From Leptospiraceae bacterium (GTDB lineage: Bacteria > Spirochaetota > Leptospiria > Turneriellales > Turneriellaceae): a stretch of 34,720 nt of DNA. The notes under the pieces were generated by a model. The model did not search any database. It was not told the origin of the DNA and worked only from the letters and a program-made list of their open reading frames with translations. Made by a program: the position numbers and the translations under genes. The stretch covers positions 1 through 34,720 of the forward strand of contig JANWWS010000005.1 of assembly GCA_025055765.1 (NCBI GenBank), given 5' to 3'. Shown here piece by piece: positions 1 to 7,517 of the stretch. How positions within the stretch are numbered: position 1 is the stretch's first letter; every line of letters starts with the position of its first letter.

Positions 1-2
1 CA

Positions 3-545
3 AAAGGTCTTTGGGATCTGCGCTTAAATCCGGCCCTTATGGCTAAGCTGCGCAAGGCGGCAGCTAAATCCAACACAAGCATGTCGGCCATTGTGCGCTT
101 TTGCGCCTTTAAACTGGCCCGCAAGAAGGTGGTTCACATGGACAAAATGCGGGAAATGGCCCACAAGCTGAAGGAGAAAAACCAGAAAAATCCGGTTCCA
201 TCGCATAAGCTTTGCCGGCTCAACGTAGTACTTCATGGGGATGATGAGAGGCTATTTTGTGAGCTCAAGTACCGTTTTGGACTTACGACGAGCATGGTAT
301 TGCGCATTGCCCTAGTACGTTATTTGGATAGTTTTTTGTCTGGGATGATCCCGTATTGGAGGCTATTTTGGTATGGTACGAAATTTGTGGCCAGACACAA
401 GTGTTATTATTCCACGGTGGTGGGTATACCTATTGTGGATTTCCATACTAAAGAATTATTTGCACCAGAGGATTACCACGATAAGCCCCCGGGGCAACTC
501 CCCATGTATCTGCGCTATTATTGGCAGCGCCGCTCCAAAAGCTGA
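3..545 (+). CDS. Tandem ribbon-helix-helix-like DNA-binding protein (5' partial)
   Basis: The frame is open to the left window edge, so the N-terminus is probably missing; an internal ATG at 39 would cut the first motif. Two ribbon-helix-helix-like segments are visible: a short strand (WDLRLNP) followed by two amphipathic helices, and a second strand (CRLNVVLHGDDERLFCELK) followed by helices containing GLTTSMVLRIALVRYL. The spacing resembles CopG/Arc-type dimers, which use the strand to read the major groove. The remainder is basic and aromatic, ending WQRRSKS. I recall Leptospira paralogue families (DUF1564) with a similar strand-helix-helix core, but that match is from memory. Function is inferred to be transcriptional regulation; the target is unknown. 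No partner gene follows closely. Confidence 0.5.
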   Translation, partial: KGLWDLRLNPALMAKLRKAAAKSNTSMSAIVRFCAFKLARKKVVHMDKMREMAHKLKEKNQKNPVPSHKLCRLNVVLHGDDERLFCELKYRFGLTTSMVLRIALVRYLDSFLSGMIPYWRLFWYGTKFVARHKCYYSTVVGIPIVDFHTKELFAPEDYHDKPPGQLPMYLRYYWQRRSKS

Positions 546-561
546 GCCTTCTCGTTTTGAC

Positions 562-578
562 AAGCCTAAGATAGGCTT
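562..578. repeat. Inverted repeat, 7-bp arms
   Basis: AAGCCTA-AGA-TAGGCTT is a perfect 7-bp inverted repeat with a 3-base loop, 17 bases after the stop of the ribbon-helix-helix-like gene. No T-run follows, so it is a poor intrinsic terminator; a processing hairpin or a protein-binding site are alternatives. Confidence 0.45.
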
Positions 579-666
579 CGGAGCTCGTATGTCTCTTGCT
601 GGTAGGAAATGGAATTTTCTCCTAAGCCGTGCTATCGCCGTTTTTGCGTGATCCTTGCGATAAATC

Positions 667-716
667 AAGCATCGCTTCTAGCCTTAGACCAAAGCGGTAT
701 CTTCAAATACCTGCTT
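667..716. repeat. Two further AAGC...GCTT inverted repeats
   Basis: Positions 667-677 read AAGC-ATC-GCTT. Positions 692-716 pair AAGC+GGTAT with ATACC+GCTT around a 6-base loop, with one bulged T at 712. Both lie just upstream of the candidate -35 box at 734, so they could be operators or transcript hairpins. They share arm ends with the repeat at 562-578. Confidence 0.35.
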
Positions 717-733
717 CCATGTTTCAAAATTGG

Positions 734-761
734 TTGACATAGTATGTAAGAGAAGTAGCAA
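734..761 (+). promoter_or_regulatory. Candidate promoter, TTGACA 34 nt before the ATG
   Basis: A perfect TTGACA (734-739) is followed after 16 bases by TAGCAA (756-761), a weak -10. Transcription would start at about the ATG at 768, giving a leaderless mRNA. No properly spaced Shine-Dalgarno is present. Confidence 0.45.
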
Positions 762-767
762 TCTCCC

Positions 768-1367
768 ATGAGCCTAAGAAAAGTTACCTATGCTTGTGTG
801 CTTGCGATTTTGACCATCCAGGCGGTAAGCGCCCAAACAGCCAAAGGAAAGGAGACGCCACCTGCCACAAAAAGCGCTGGGGGGACTGCCTCTGTTCGCG
901 AGGGTAAATTTGGTATTGATTATTCTTACGCTTACGATGTTAGTACACTAGGTGCCTGGTTTCATGTGTCGGAGAAACTAGCCCTTGCCCCGAGATTGGG
1001 GTTCTCGGCGGGAGGGGGAGCTACCAATATTCAGATCGGACTCTTAATACCCATCTATTTGGCGACTTTGCAAAGACTAGAGCTTTTTCTTGCACCCCAT
1101 GTGGGATTCTCTATCCAACAAGAAGAGAGAAGGGAAAACATACCATTGCTTGGGCAGATCACGGTGAAAAGTGAGAGTAGTAGCTTTGATCTTAGTGTAT
1201 ATCTGGGCACTCAATTTCCGGTAACAGAGCAAGTCCACATCTATGGGATGAGCGGACTTGGCCTGAACAGTAGGTCGATAGATCCTGGTGGCGGAGTTTC
1301 TAAGGAAACGGAGACAAGTTTTGGCACGCAGCGCACGGCATTGGGACTAATTTTTTACTTTAACTGA
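768..1367 (+). CDS. Small outer-membrane beta-barrel protein
   Basis: A 199-residue protein with an N-terminal signal peptide: a short basic start, a hydrophobic core to about residue 21 and a likely cleavage after VSA (Ala22). A Thr/Lys/Gly-rich linker follows, then alternating amphipathic strands such as LGAWFHVSEKLALAPRLGFS and VHIYGMSGLGLNS. The end, LGLIFYFN, is rich in aromatics as in barrel proteins inserted by BamA, though the last residue is Asn rather than Phe. The length suits an eight-strand barrel. It appears to be a single-gene unit behind the TTGACA promoter. The specific role is unknown; porin-like or structural functions are possible. The barrel call is a pattern inference. 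Confidence 0.65.
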   Translation: MSLRKVTYACVLAILTIQAVSAQTAKGKETPPATKSAGGTASVREGKFGIDYSYAYDVSTLGAWFHVSEKLALAPRLGFSAGGGATNIQIGLLIPIYLATLQRLELFLAPHVGFSIQQEERRENIPLLGQITVKSESSSFDLSVYLGTQFPVTEQVHIYGMSGLGLNSRSIDPGGGVSKETETSFGTQRTALGLIFYFN

Positions 1368-1428
1368 ATTAAGGATTTCCGCAACGAACCCCCAAATATA
1401 AGCTTGTCATGGCCTCGTCGACGCAAGA

Positions 1429-1446
1429 GGTGAACACTTGTTCACC
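1429..1446. promoter_or_regulatory. 18-bp palindromic operator candidate
   Basis: GGTGAACACTTGTTCACC has perfect 8-bp arms around CT. Its core, GAAC-N4-GTTC, matches the LexA box form of Gram-positive bacteria (known from B. subtilis), not the TTTG-N5-CAAA box I recall for Leptospira. It ends 8 bases before the GTG at 1455, where a bound repressor would block transcription or translation initiation. A TetR-type operator is an alternative. Confidence 0.5.
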
Positions 1447-1454
1447 AAGAAAAA

Positions 1455-2630
1455 GTGGCCATGGATGATTTGGCTAAAAGAAGTGCCCTTGAAAAAATAG
1501 CTTACCTTCTGCAGAGGGACGAGCAGGATTTTTCGTTTCTTTATAAGCTTGAAGCTCAAGAAATCAACCGGCTTTACGAGTGGGTTTTGGAGAGATTACA
1601 GCTTGATAATTCTCCGTTTTGGGAAAGACTTGCCAAGGTCACTGCCTTTATACCAAATTTTATTAATGCTCGGATAGCAGAAGATATTCTAGGGGCCCAT
1701 ATCACAGCAAATTTGACCTACCATGTGCCAGTGCAGGATGCTCTTGCGATATCGCGGTATTTCTCTGTAGAATTTATGGCTGAGCTAGCACAGGTGCTTG
1801 TTCCGGGACGTGCCCAGCATATCTTGCACTCCTTCCCGGTGCAAGATATGAAGAAAATCATGCATCAACTTTTAAGAAAAAAGAACTACTATACCTTAGG
1901 CAATTTTGTCGACTATCTACCTATTGAGACACTGCTCGTTTTAGCTCAGGAAATCCATAATGAGGAAGACCTTTTGCGTATTGCCGTATTTTCTTCAAAC
2001 AAGCAACACCTAGCCAATATGCTGTGTGGCTTTACGGATGATAGATTACTGCGCTTAGTGCAAGCCGCCCACCGGCTTGGGCTGTGGAATGAGCTATTGG
2101 GTGTGGTTTCTTTTTTCGATGACTCCCTGCGTCAGCGGATGGCTAATATAGCCCAAGATTTTGGCCCCAGCGAACTATTGGCGATGCTCAAGGCTGCCTG
2201 TGGCTTGCAACTTGCCGCAGACATGGCTCGCATAACCCAATTCTTGGCAGAAAAAGAGAAAGCACGTCTAGCCCAATTGGTGCCTCAGTTGAGCGATGAA
2301 GAACTTGTAGCTTATATTCGAGGTTCTTGTGAAGTTAAAGGAGAAAAAGAAATTTTGCAAATAGCTGTATATTTTACTGAACAGGATTACGAACGTGTGG
2401 CACAATTACTACCTCAATTGGAAGATATGGAAATCCTAGGGCTTATCGCAGCTGCCTTCCCAGCTCGTCTTGTACCGGTTATATTAAAGATAGCATCATA
2501 TCTCCCCGATGAGCAAATCCCCCGTCTTCGAAAGCTTATGGGAGAGCTTGGGGATGGAGCCAGTGATGAGATGAAAAGACTCTCACAGGAGCTTTCTCTT
2601 GGTCAAAAAATCCATGATATTTTGAGTTAA
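1455..2630 (+). CDS. Alpha-helical repeat protein of unknown function
   Basis: A 391-residue cytoplasmic-looking protein without signal peptide or membrane segment. After a variable first 70 residues comes a conserved-looking block, FIPNFINARIAEDILGAHI, then repeating two-helix units of about 35-45 residues, for example VQDALAISRYFSVEFMAELAQVL and DYERVAQLLPQLEDMEILGLI. The pattern recalls MgtE N-terminal and HEAT-like repeats, and uncharacterised proteins with a similar FxPN...AxxI..xxxGP block that I remember from other phyla. The start is GTG 1455 or ATG 1461; neither has a clear ribosome site. The palindrome at 1429-1446 sits directly upstream and suggests specific regulation. Its stop interlocks with the stop of the opposing gene in TTAA. 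No function is assigned. Confidence 0.6.
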   Translation: MAMDDLAKRSALEKIAYLLQRDEQDFSFLYKLEAQEINRLYEWVLERLQLDNSPFWERLAKVTAFIPNFINARIAEDILGAHITANLTYHVPVQDALAISRYFSVEFMAELAQVLVPGRAQHILHSFPVQDMKKIMHQLLRKKNYYTLGNFVDYLPIETLLVLAQEIHNEEDLLRIAVFSSNKQHLANMLCGFTDDRLLRLVQAAHRLGLWNELLGVVSFFDDSLRQRMANIAQDFGPSELLAMLKAACGLQLAADMARITQFLAEKEKARLAQLVPQLSDEELVAYIRGSCEVKGEKEILQIAVYFTEQDYERVAQLLPQLEDMEILGLIAAAFPARLVPVILKIASYLPDEQIPRLRKLMGELGDGASDEMKRLSQELSLGQKIHDILS

Positions 2631-3784
2631 ATTAGTTCCAAGATTCTTTGGCGCACCCTTTCCGCGTTTTCCCCTATAGGTCGCCACCGGCCTTTGCGCA
2701 GTCTTCGCTCAAAGGAACTTTTTTCTAACACCAGGCTTGTGATGTGTTGGCCTGAAGGAGAAAACACATGAAAGCGATTTTTGGGGCCCCGAACAACAAT
2801 AGAGTTTTTCTGTTCGTCTTCAAAGAAATCCTCAGCTCTAGCCTCTTTGGTATCGGATATGGCCTGAGATATAGGTCTTTTTTGCAATTGCCGCAAGTGG
2901 GCATGCCAGGTACGTCTAGTTTTGCGTCGATTGAGTGCCTCTATATCTTTTTTAAGTTTGCCTAAACTTCGGCTCACTTGCTCAAAAAGGTTCTTATCTT
3001 TTCCAGATAGTGTCTTAGGCAATTTTGCAAGCTTAAGCCGAAGGCTTTGTAGGAGATATAGGGTTTCGTTAACTGGTGAGGGTTGAGGACTTTCTTGTTC
3101 TAGAAGTTCTTTGTAGTGTAGGATATTTAGAGCTATCTTTTTTTTAAAGCGAACCACCTGTACGCAGAGAGCCAAGCGCTTTTCTTTCTCATGGTTCCGA
3201 AAATAGCCAAAGGCAAGTTGCGCTATGATTTGGTGGTCGCTCCCCCCCTGCTGAAAGGCAGGCAATAGCTCTCTGGTAAGTTCCTCACCTTGCATGAAAA
3301 GCGTCAAAAGAGGGGGTTTATCTTCGAATAACTCACCTACTCTTTCTTCTTTTTTATCAAGTAGAAGCTGATGGAAATCACTGTACTGAGGAATTCCGCG
3401 CGAGTTGTAGCCACTAAAGACCTCAGTTGAAGAAGAAGGTAGGCTATGAGCACACCCAAAGCTCTGACAAAAATAGCAATAGATTCGCCCTGCGGGGTAA
3501 ATATTTAAAACAGCTCTTCTGTTAAGAATTTGATTCAATTTTGAAAAAAGATTTGTACTGATTTTTTGCTCCCGGGGGTTGTAGCTGAGTTTTGCTGAAA
3601 TAGAAAAACCTTTTAATCCCATCTGGGGGAAATCTAGGAGCAGCTCCTGCAGTTTCTGAATAAAATCACTCTCAAGCCTCTCAAGTTCCGGTAATTTGTC
3701 TTCATTTCTACTAAGAAAAACTTGTCGAGAGTGATTATCTTCTAGTGAGAGGGATGATTTGCGGGGCTCTTCGCGTGGCGCCAT
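2627..3784 (-). CDS. Conserved-looking hypothetical protein with CxxC-x4-C-x-H motif
   Basis: A 385-residue protein, not recognised. Residues 103-113 carry C103-x2-C106-x4-C111-x-H113, a spacing compatible with a metal-binding knuckle, followed by a Ser-rich turn and FSGYNSRGIPQYSDF. The middle (about 220-290) is strongly helical, Lys/Leu-rich and possibly coiled coil. The C-terminus (about 315-385) is basic and ends RWRPIGENAERVRQRILELI. No signal peptide or membrane segment is seen, so it is probably cytoplasmic. The ATG at 3784 has the best Shine-Dalgarno in the window. Nucleic-acid binding would suit the charge and the motif, but this is speculation. Confidence 0.55.
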   Translation of the reverse strand: MAPREEPRKSSLSLEDNHSRQVFLSRNEDKLPELERLESDFIQKLQELLLDFPQMGLKGFSISAKLSYNPREQKISTNLFSKLNQILNRRAVLNIYPAGRIYCYFCQSFGCAHSLPSSSTEVFSGYNSRGIPQYSDFHQLLLDKKEERVGELFEDKPPLLTLFMQGEELTRELLPAFQQGGSDHQIIAQLAFGYFRNHEKEKRLALCVQVVRFKKKIALNILHYKELLEQESPQPSPVNETLYLLQSLRLKLAKLPKTLSGKDKNLFEQVSRSLGKLKKDIEALNRRKTRRTWHAHLRQLQKRPISQAISDTKEARAEDFFEDEQKNSIVVRGPKNRFHVFSPSGQHITSLVLEKSSFERRLRKGRWRPIGENAERVRQRILELI

Positions 3785-3788
3785 AAAG

Positions 3789-3795
3789 CCTCCTT
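3789..3795 (-). promoter_or_regulatory. Strong ribosome binding site AAGGAGG
   Basis: On the minus strand AAGGAGG stands 4 bases before the ATG at 3784. It fixes that start and contrasts with the many genes here that lack any ribosome site. Confidence 0.75.
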
Positions 3796-3823
3796 AAACC
3801 CAGCTTTGGATAACGTGGATTAG

Positions 3824-3829
3824 TTGACC
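3824..3829 (+). promoter_or_regulatory. Candidate -35 box upstream of alr
   Basis: TTGACC begins 36 nt before the ATG at 3860. The -10 is poor (TGGCAA after 16 bases). It favours ATG 3860 over GTG 3845 as the alr start. Confidence 0.3.
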
Positions 3830-3859
3830 ACCTGTTTTTAGGTTGTGGCAAGACAGGTA

Positions 3860-4975
3860 ATGCTACGTTTTTCCTCCCCAGCCCCCTACCCCGTCCTACA
3901 AATTTTACGTCAAAATCTACGCCACAACCTAATGCTTATCCGTTCTCATGTTGGTAAAGCAAAAATACTGATACCAGTCAAGGCTAACGCCTATGGCTGT
4001 GGACTTTCGCAACTCATACCGTTTTTTGTGGAGGAAAAGGTAGAATACTTGGGTGTAGCTAACCCTCATGAAGGGGTTTTGGCTCGCTCTTTAGGTTACA
4101 AAGGGGTAATCCTTAATTTGGGTTCCTTTTTTCCGGAAAATGCGGATTTATTTTTTCATCATCGCATCCACCCCACTATTACCGACCTCTGGCAGGTTAG
4201 CTTTTTGGAGAAAAGAGCTCAAGAAAAGGGTATGGTCATAGATGTCCATGTCAAGTTAGATGTCGGCATGGGCAGGCTGGGTTTAAAGGAGGAAAACCTT
4301 TCCGCATTCCAAAAAGCATTTGCCCTCACAAAACATCTTAGAATATCGGGGATTTTTACCCACTTCCCTTGTGCGGATGGACGTCCTGGAATCACTTTGC
4401 GCCAATTAAGCCGATTTTTGCAGCTATCCCAGAGATTGATAAAGGAGCTCTCCCTAAATAGGGAGGACCTTCTCTTGCATGCCGCGAACTCCTATGCCAT
4501 GATGCGCTTCCCCGAGACCCATCTGGATATGGTACGTCCCGGTCTTTTTTTCTATGGATATTTTCAAAACGAGAAGGATCGTCGCCGTTACCATAATTTA
4601 TTTCCCATTAAACCCTCTCTGCGGCTGATTGCCCGCCCCTTCAGTTTGCGCCGGCTTCGCAGAGGAGATACCGTCTCTTATGGATCCACTTATGTCTGCC
4701 GCAAAGACGACTACCCCGTTGGTGTCTTTCCTCTTGGTTATGCCGATGGTTTGCCCAGAGCCCTCAGTAATAAAAACATTTCCTTTTCGGGGCATCCCCT
4801 CTTAGGCCGTGTTACCATGGACCAGATTGTTCTAGGCAATGTAGAAAGCGATGAACCAGTGGAAATCCTTGGGGAAAAAGCGCCCTCGTTAGAACAATGG
4901 GGAGATCTATCCTGTTCCTTTGCCTATGAGATTATGACAGGTTTGGGGCAAAGGTTGCGACGCGAGCTTGTTTGA
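3860..4975 (+). CDS. alr: Alanine racemase
   Basis: A PLP enzyme interconverting L- and D-alanine and supplying D-Ala for peptidoglycan in the cytoplasm. From ATG 3860 it is 371 residues, the normal length. The N-terminal TIM barrel has the PLP lysine in VKANAYGCG (Lys41). The barrel continues through VKLDVGMGRLG, GIFTHF and HAANSYAMM. The C-terminal domain contains the catalytic tyrosine of VSYGSTY (Tyr274), then FPLGYADGLPR and GRVTMDQ. GTG 3845 would add five residues; ATG 3860 fits better the distance to the TTGACC at 3824. It lies ahead of doxX-like, hisB and hisH genes on the same strand, probably co-transcribed in part. Confidence 0.93.
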   Translation: MLRFSSPAPYPVLQILRQNLRHNLMLIRSHVGKAKILIPVKANAYGCGLSQLIPFFVEEKVEYLGVANPHEGVLARSLGYKGVILNLGSFFPENADLFFHHRIHPTITDLWQVSFLEKRAQEKGMVIDVHVKLDVGMGRLGLKEENLSAFQKAFALTKHLRISGIFTHFPCADGRPGITLRQLSRFLQLSQRLIKELSLNREDLLLHAANSYAMMRFPETHLDMVRPGLFFYGYFQNEKDRRRYHNLFPIKPSLRLIARPFSLRRLRRGDTVSYGSTYVCRKDDYPVGVFPLGYADGLPRALSNKNISFSGHPLLGRVTMDQIVLGNVESDEPVEILGEKAPSLEQWGDLSCSFAYEIMTGLGQRLRRELV

Positions 4976-5020
4976 AATTTTGCTTTACCCTTGGGCTCTT
5001 GCGGGGGTTTTGCCAGATTA

Positions 5021-5455
5021 ATGCGATTTATTAGAAAATGGGATATTTTAGCAGAGAACAACCACTTAGACTTTCCCTCCGAGATTGCCATAACAAGCCT
5101 TCGTGTCTTTGCTGGGCTTTCGATGGCTCTTGCCCATGGAGCTAAAAAGATTCCCATACCAGAAAAATTTTTGGATTATTTAAGCGAGACGGGCTTCCCC
5201 TTTCCTTACGTCGTGGCGTGGCTGGCAGCTCTCTTTGAATTTCTGGGGGGCATCCTTTTAGCTCTTGGCCTTTATACAAGGCTTGCCGCTTTTTTTATAT
5301 TTATCGTAATGGCTACGGCAGCTCTCTATGCACATCGCCACGACCCCTTCTCCAAAGCGGAACTTGCTCATATCTACGGCTTTGTAGCCTTACTTTTTAT
5401 AGCCTTTGGCGGCACTCGCTTCTCGATCGACCGCCTCTTGCGCAAAAAAAGCTAG
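5021..5455 (+). CDS. DoxX-family membrane protein
   Basis: A 144-residue inner-membrane protein with four hydrophobic segments at about residues 21-40, 62-83, 85-102 and 116-131. The pattern R-hydrophobic-G...HGAKKIP, the loop [33 protein letters not shown] and the final [12 protein letters not shown] are typical of DoxX. Family members are linked to thiosulfate-quinone oxidoreductase subunits or to redox stress complexes, but many are unassigned, and nothing nearby points to sulfur oxidation. The frame extends upstream to TTG 4991; ATG 5021 is preferred. TTTACC (4984-4989), 37 nt upstream, may be its own weak -35 box. The hisB start is 10 bases past the stop. Confidence 0.8.
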   Translation: MRFIRKWDILAENNHLDFPSEIAITSLRVFAGLSMALAHGAKKIPIPEKFLDYLSETGFPFPYVVAWLAALFEFLGGILLALGLYTRLAAFFIFIVMATAALYAHRHDPFSKAELAHIYGFVALLFIAFGGTRFSIDRLLRKKS

Positions 5456-5465
5456 GGTATTCCAT

Positions 5466-6059
5466 ATGCGCATGGCACAAACGGAGAGAAAAACTAGGGA
5501 AACAAGTATATCCTTGAAATTAAACGTCGACGGAGAGGGGGAATTAAAAGGGGAGATTCCTATTCCCTTTTTTGCTCATATGCTGTCTCACCTAGCCAAA
5601 TACAGCCTTTTCGATATGGAATTCCATATCACCGGCGATTTGGAGATCGATGCCCATCACACTGTAGAGGATACGGCTATTGTTTTGGGTGAAACCTTAA
5701 GAAAAGCCCTTGGCAACAAGGCGGGAATACAACGCTATGGTCATTTTACGCTACCCATGGATGAAGTGCTGACTACGGTAGCCATTGACTTTTCTGGTAG
5801 ACCTTACTTTCATTACCAAGGTCCTGCGCTTATGCCCATGGGGAAATTTGGCATTTATGACAGCGAACTTACCCATGAATTTTTGCACAAGCTTTCGATC
5901 CATGCTGCCATGAACCTGCATGTGGTGGTTCATTACGGCCAAAACCGGCATCATATTCACGAATCCATATTCAAGGCCTTGGGGCATTCTTTGCGGCAGG
6001 CAGTGGCATTAGATCCTAGGCGAGGGGGTGATATCCCTTCCACAAAAGGGATACTATAG
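5466..6059 (+). CDS. hisB: Imidazoleglycerol-phosphate dehydratase
   Basis: Dehydrates imidazole glycerol phosphate to imidazole acetol phosphate in histidine synthesis. It is monofunctional: 197 residues with no HAD phosphatase domain. The duplicated fold is visible, with metal-binding motifs DAHHTVED (His64, His65, Glu68, Asp69) in the first half and [13 protein letters not shown] (His162, His163, Glu166) in the second. The ATG at 5466 has AGGG eight bases upstream; ATG 5472 is the alternative. The longer upstream frame overlaps the doxX gene and is unlikely. Its stop TAG abuts the ATG of hisH without a gap, so the two are translated together. Confidence 0.95.
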   Translation: MRMAQTERKTRETSISLKLNVDGEGELKGEIPIPFFAHMLSHLAKYSLFDMEFHITGDLEIDAHHTVEDTAIVLGETLRKALGNKAGIQRYGHFTLPMDEVLTTVAIDFSGRPYFHYQGPALMPMGKFGIYDSELTHEFLHKLSIHAAMNLHVVVHYGQNRHHIHESIFKALGHSLRQAVALDPRRGGDIPSTKGIL

Positions 6060-6674
6060 ATGCGTCTTTTAGAGTTAAATTTAGGTATGGGAAACCTGCG
6101 CTCCTTGCAGAAAGCGGTGGAGTACTGCGGCGCTCAGGTGCAACTTAGCGACCGGCCCGAAGAGATTAAGGAAGCCGATGGTCTTCTTTTGCCGGGAGAT
6201 GGTGCTTTTGGAAGGGCCATGCAGGAAATCCATACCAGGGATTTACGCCATGCCCTTGAAGAATATGTGCAAATGGGTGGGCCAGTTCTCGGTATCTGTC
6301 TAGGTTTCCAGCTTTTATTTGAAGCAAGTGAGGAATTTGGCCAACACCAGGGGCTTGGCTTTTTGCCCGGTCGTCTTTTGCAATTTCCAAGTAATCTTCG
6401 TGTTCCGCACATGGGGTGGAATCTCACCTATCTTGACACAACGAGCCGCCTCCTGCGGCATCTGCCGGAGAAGGCCTATTTTTACTACATCCATAGTTAT
6501 CGCCTACCTGGTGTTTATCCTTTTACAACGGGGGTTTGTCATTATGGTGGGGAATTTACGGCTATTGTGGAAAGGGAAAATCTTTTCGGGGTGCAGTTTC
6601 ACCCGGAAAAATCGGGCAATGATGGGCTTCAAATTATCCGCAACTTCTTAAAAATAGTTGAGGAATTGAGCTAA
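6060..6674 (+). CDS. hisH: Imidazole glycerol phosphate synthase, glutaminase subunit
   Basis: Class I glutamine amidotransferase that feeds ammonia to HisF in histidine and AICAR formation. It is 204 residues long, as usual. The nucleophile Cys80 sits in VLGICLGFQLLFE, and the other triad members His181 and Glu183 in GVQFHPEKSG. The oxyanion region LPGDGAFG and the conserved HMGWN and YFYYIHSYR blocks are present. It directly follows hisB. The partner hisF and hisA are not in the window, so the his genes are scattered. An 18-base gap leads to the next, unrelated helical gene. Confidence 0.95.
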   Translation: MRLLELNLGMGNLRSLQKAVEYCGAQVQLSDRPEEIKEADGLLLPGDGAFGRAMQEIHTRDLRHALEEYVQMGGPVLGICLGFQLLFEASEEFGQHQGLGFLPGRLLQFPSNLRVPHMGWNLTYLDTTSRLLRHLPEKAYFYYIHSYRLPGVYPFTTGVCHYGGEFTAIVERENLFGVQFHPEKSGNDGLQIIRNFLKIVEELS

Positions 6675-6692
6675 ACATCCGACATAATACAT

Positions 6693-7517
6693 GTGGAGCT
6701 TTTTATCAATTCACAGAGAGTTGATTTTTCTTTAGATGAGAACCTCTGCCTAGATGAAATAGTAGAAAAAGTTACCAACTGGGCTCTGGGGCAGAATCAC
6801 TATGTGCTAGAGTATCGTCATTACCCCAAAAAGGGCCACGAAGAGGAGCCCCCCTGCCGCGACAACTTAGAGCGCATTGAATTTGAGCTTGGCAGCTATA
6901 ATGATTTAGTTTTCTCTCACTTGCAGGAACTGGCAAAGTACATTGATGAGGTTGGGGTTTTTCTAGCCCAAAAAATAGAAAAAGGAAGGCCACTAGAACG
7001 CGAAGAAGAAAGTCTTTATCGAGAAGGTGTGCACTTCATAAGCGAATCTTTGAGTAAGCTATCTCGCATTTTTGGGGAAAACCCTCGAGAATTCGAAAGA
7101 TATCTAAGCATCCTTTTCGAAAGCCAAAACCTTTGGGAGCGCCTTGAAGCCTTGGCCTTTGTGAAAAACAAAGTGGCTCTCTGGCAGCGTCTTCATGAGT
7201 TAAATCTTCTTTCAGCTGAGGAAAAAGAAGCTTTGCTGCAAGAGTTTCAGGAGAAGAAGGTGCAAATTTCCGAGCGCTGCCAGGAGTTGGCCACTCTTTT
7301 TACCATGGGAAAAGAGAAAGAAGCTCTTCTTGGGCTAGAAAGTTTTATTTCTTATTTGACTACGATACTAGCTCTCACCTTAAATAAGGGTAAGGGCAAC
7401 CAGCTTTTAGCTGATCTCGCTTCACTTAGTGCCGCGTTAGAAAGCAAAGATTTTGTCACAGCAGCTGATCTATTGGATTTTGAAATCCGTGAGGGTATTG
7501 AAGCGTTAAGTCCTTAA
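6693..7517 (+). CDS. Helical protein of unknown function
   Basis: A 274-residue protein not recognised as a named family. Residues 1-45 look like a small beta/alpha (ubiquitin-like) module, MELFINSQRVDF...ENLCLDEIVEKVTNWAL. The rest is almost wholly helical and charged, with likely coiled coils around 75-130 and 175-225. No signal peptide or membrane segment occurs. The start is a GTG 18 bases after hisH; the overlapping ATG at 6691 is in another frame. No good ribosome site is present, so translation may depend on hisH. Its stop interlocks with the opposing SDR stop in TTAA. A structural or flagellum-related role is possible but unsupported. Confidence 0.6.
   Translation: MELFINSQRVDFSLDENLCLDEIVEKVTNWALGQNHYVLEYRHYPKKGHEEEPPCRDNLERIEFELGSYNDLVFSHLQELAKYIDEVGVFLAQKIEKGRPLEREEESLYREGVHFISESLSKLSRIFGENPREFERYLSILFESQNLWERLEALAFVKNKVALWQRLHELNLLSAEEKEALLQEFQEKKVQISERCQELATLFTMGKEKEALLGLESFISYLTTILALTLNKGKGNQLLADLASLSAALESKDFVTAADLLDFEIREGIEALSP

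Noticed and set aside
562-578. Terminator for the ribbon-helix-helix-like gene
   Set aside because: The hairpin has only a 7-bp stem with moderate GC and no following T-run.
373-651. 92-codon frame crossing the end of the first gene
   Set aside because: Composition and position mark it as an out-of-frame shadow; no ribosome site or motif.
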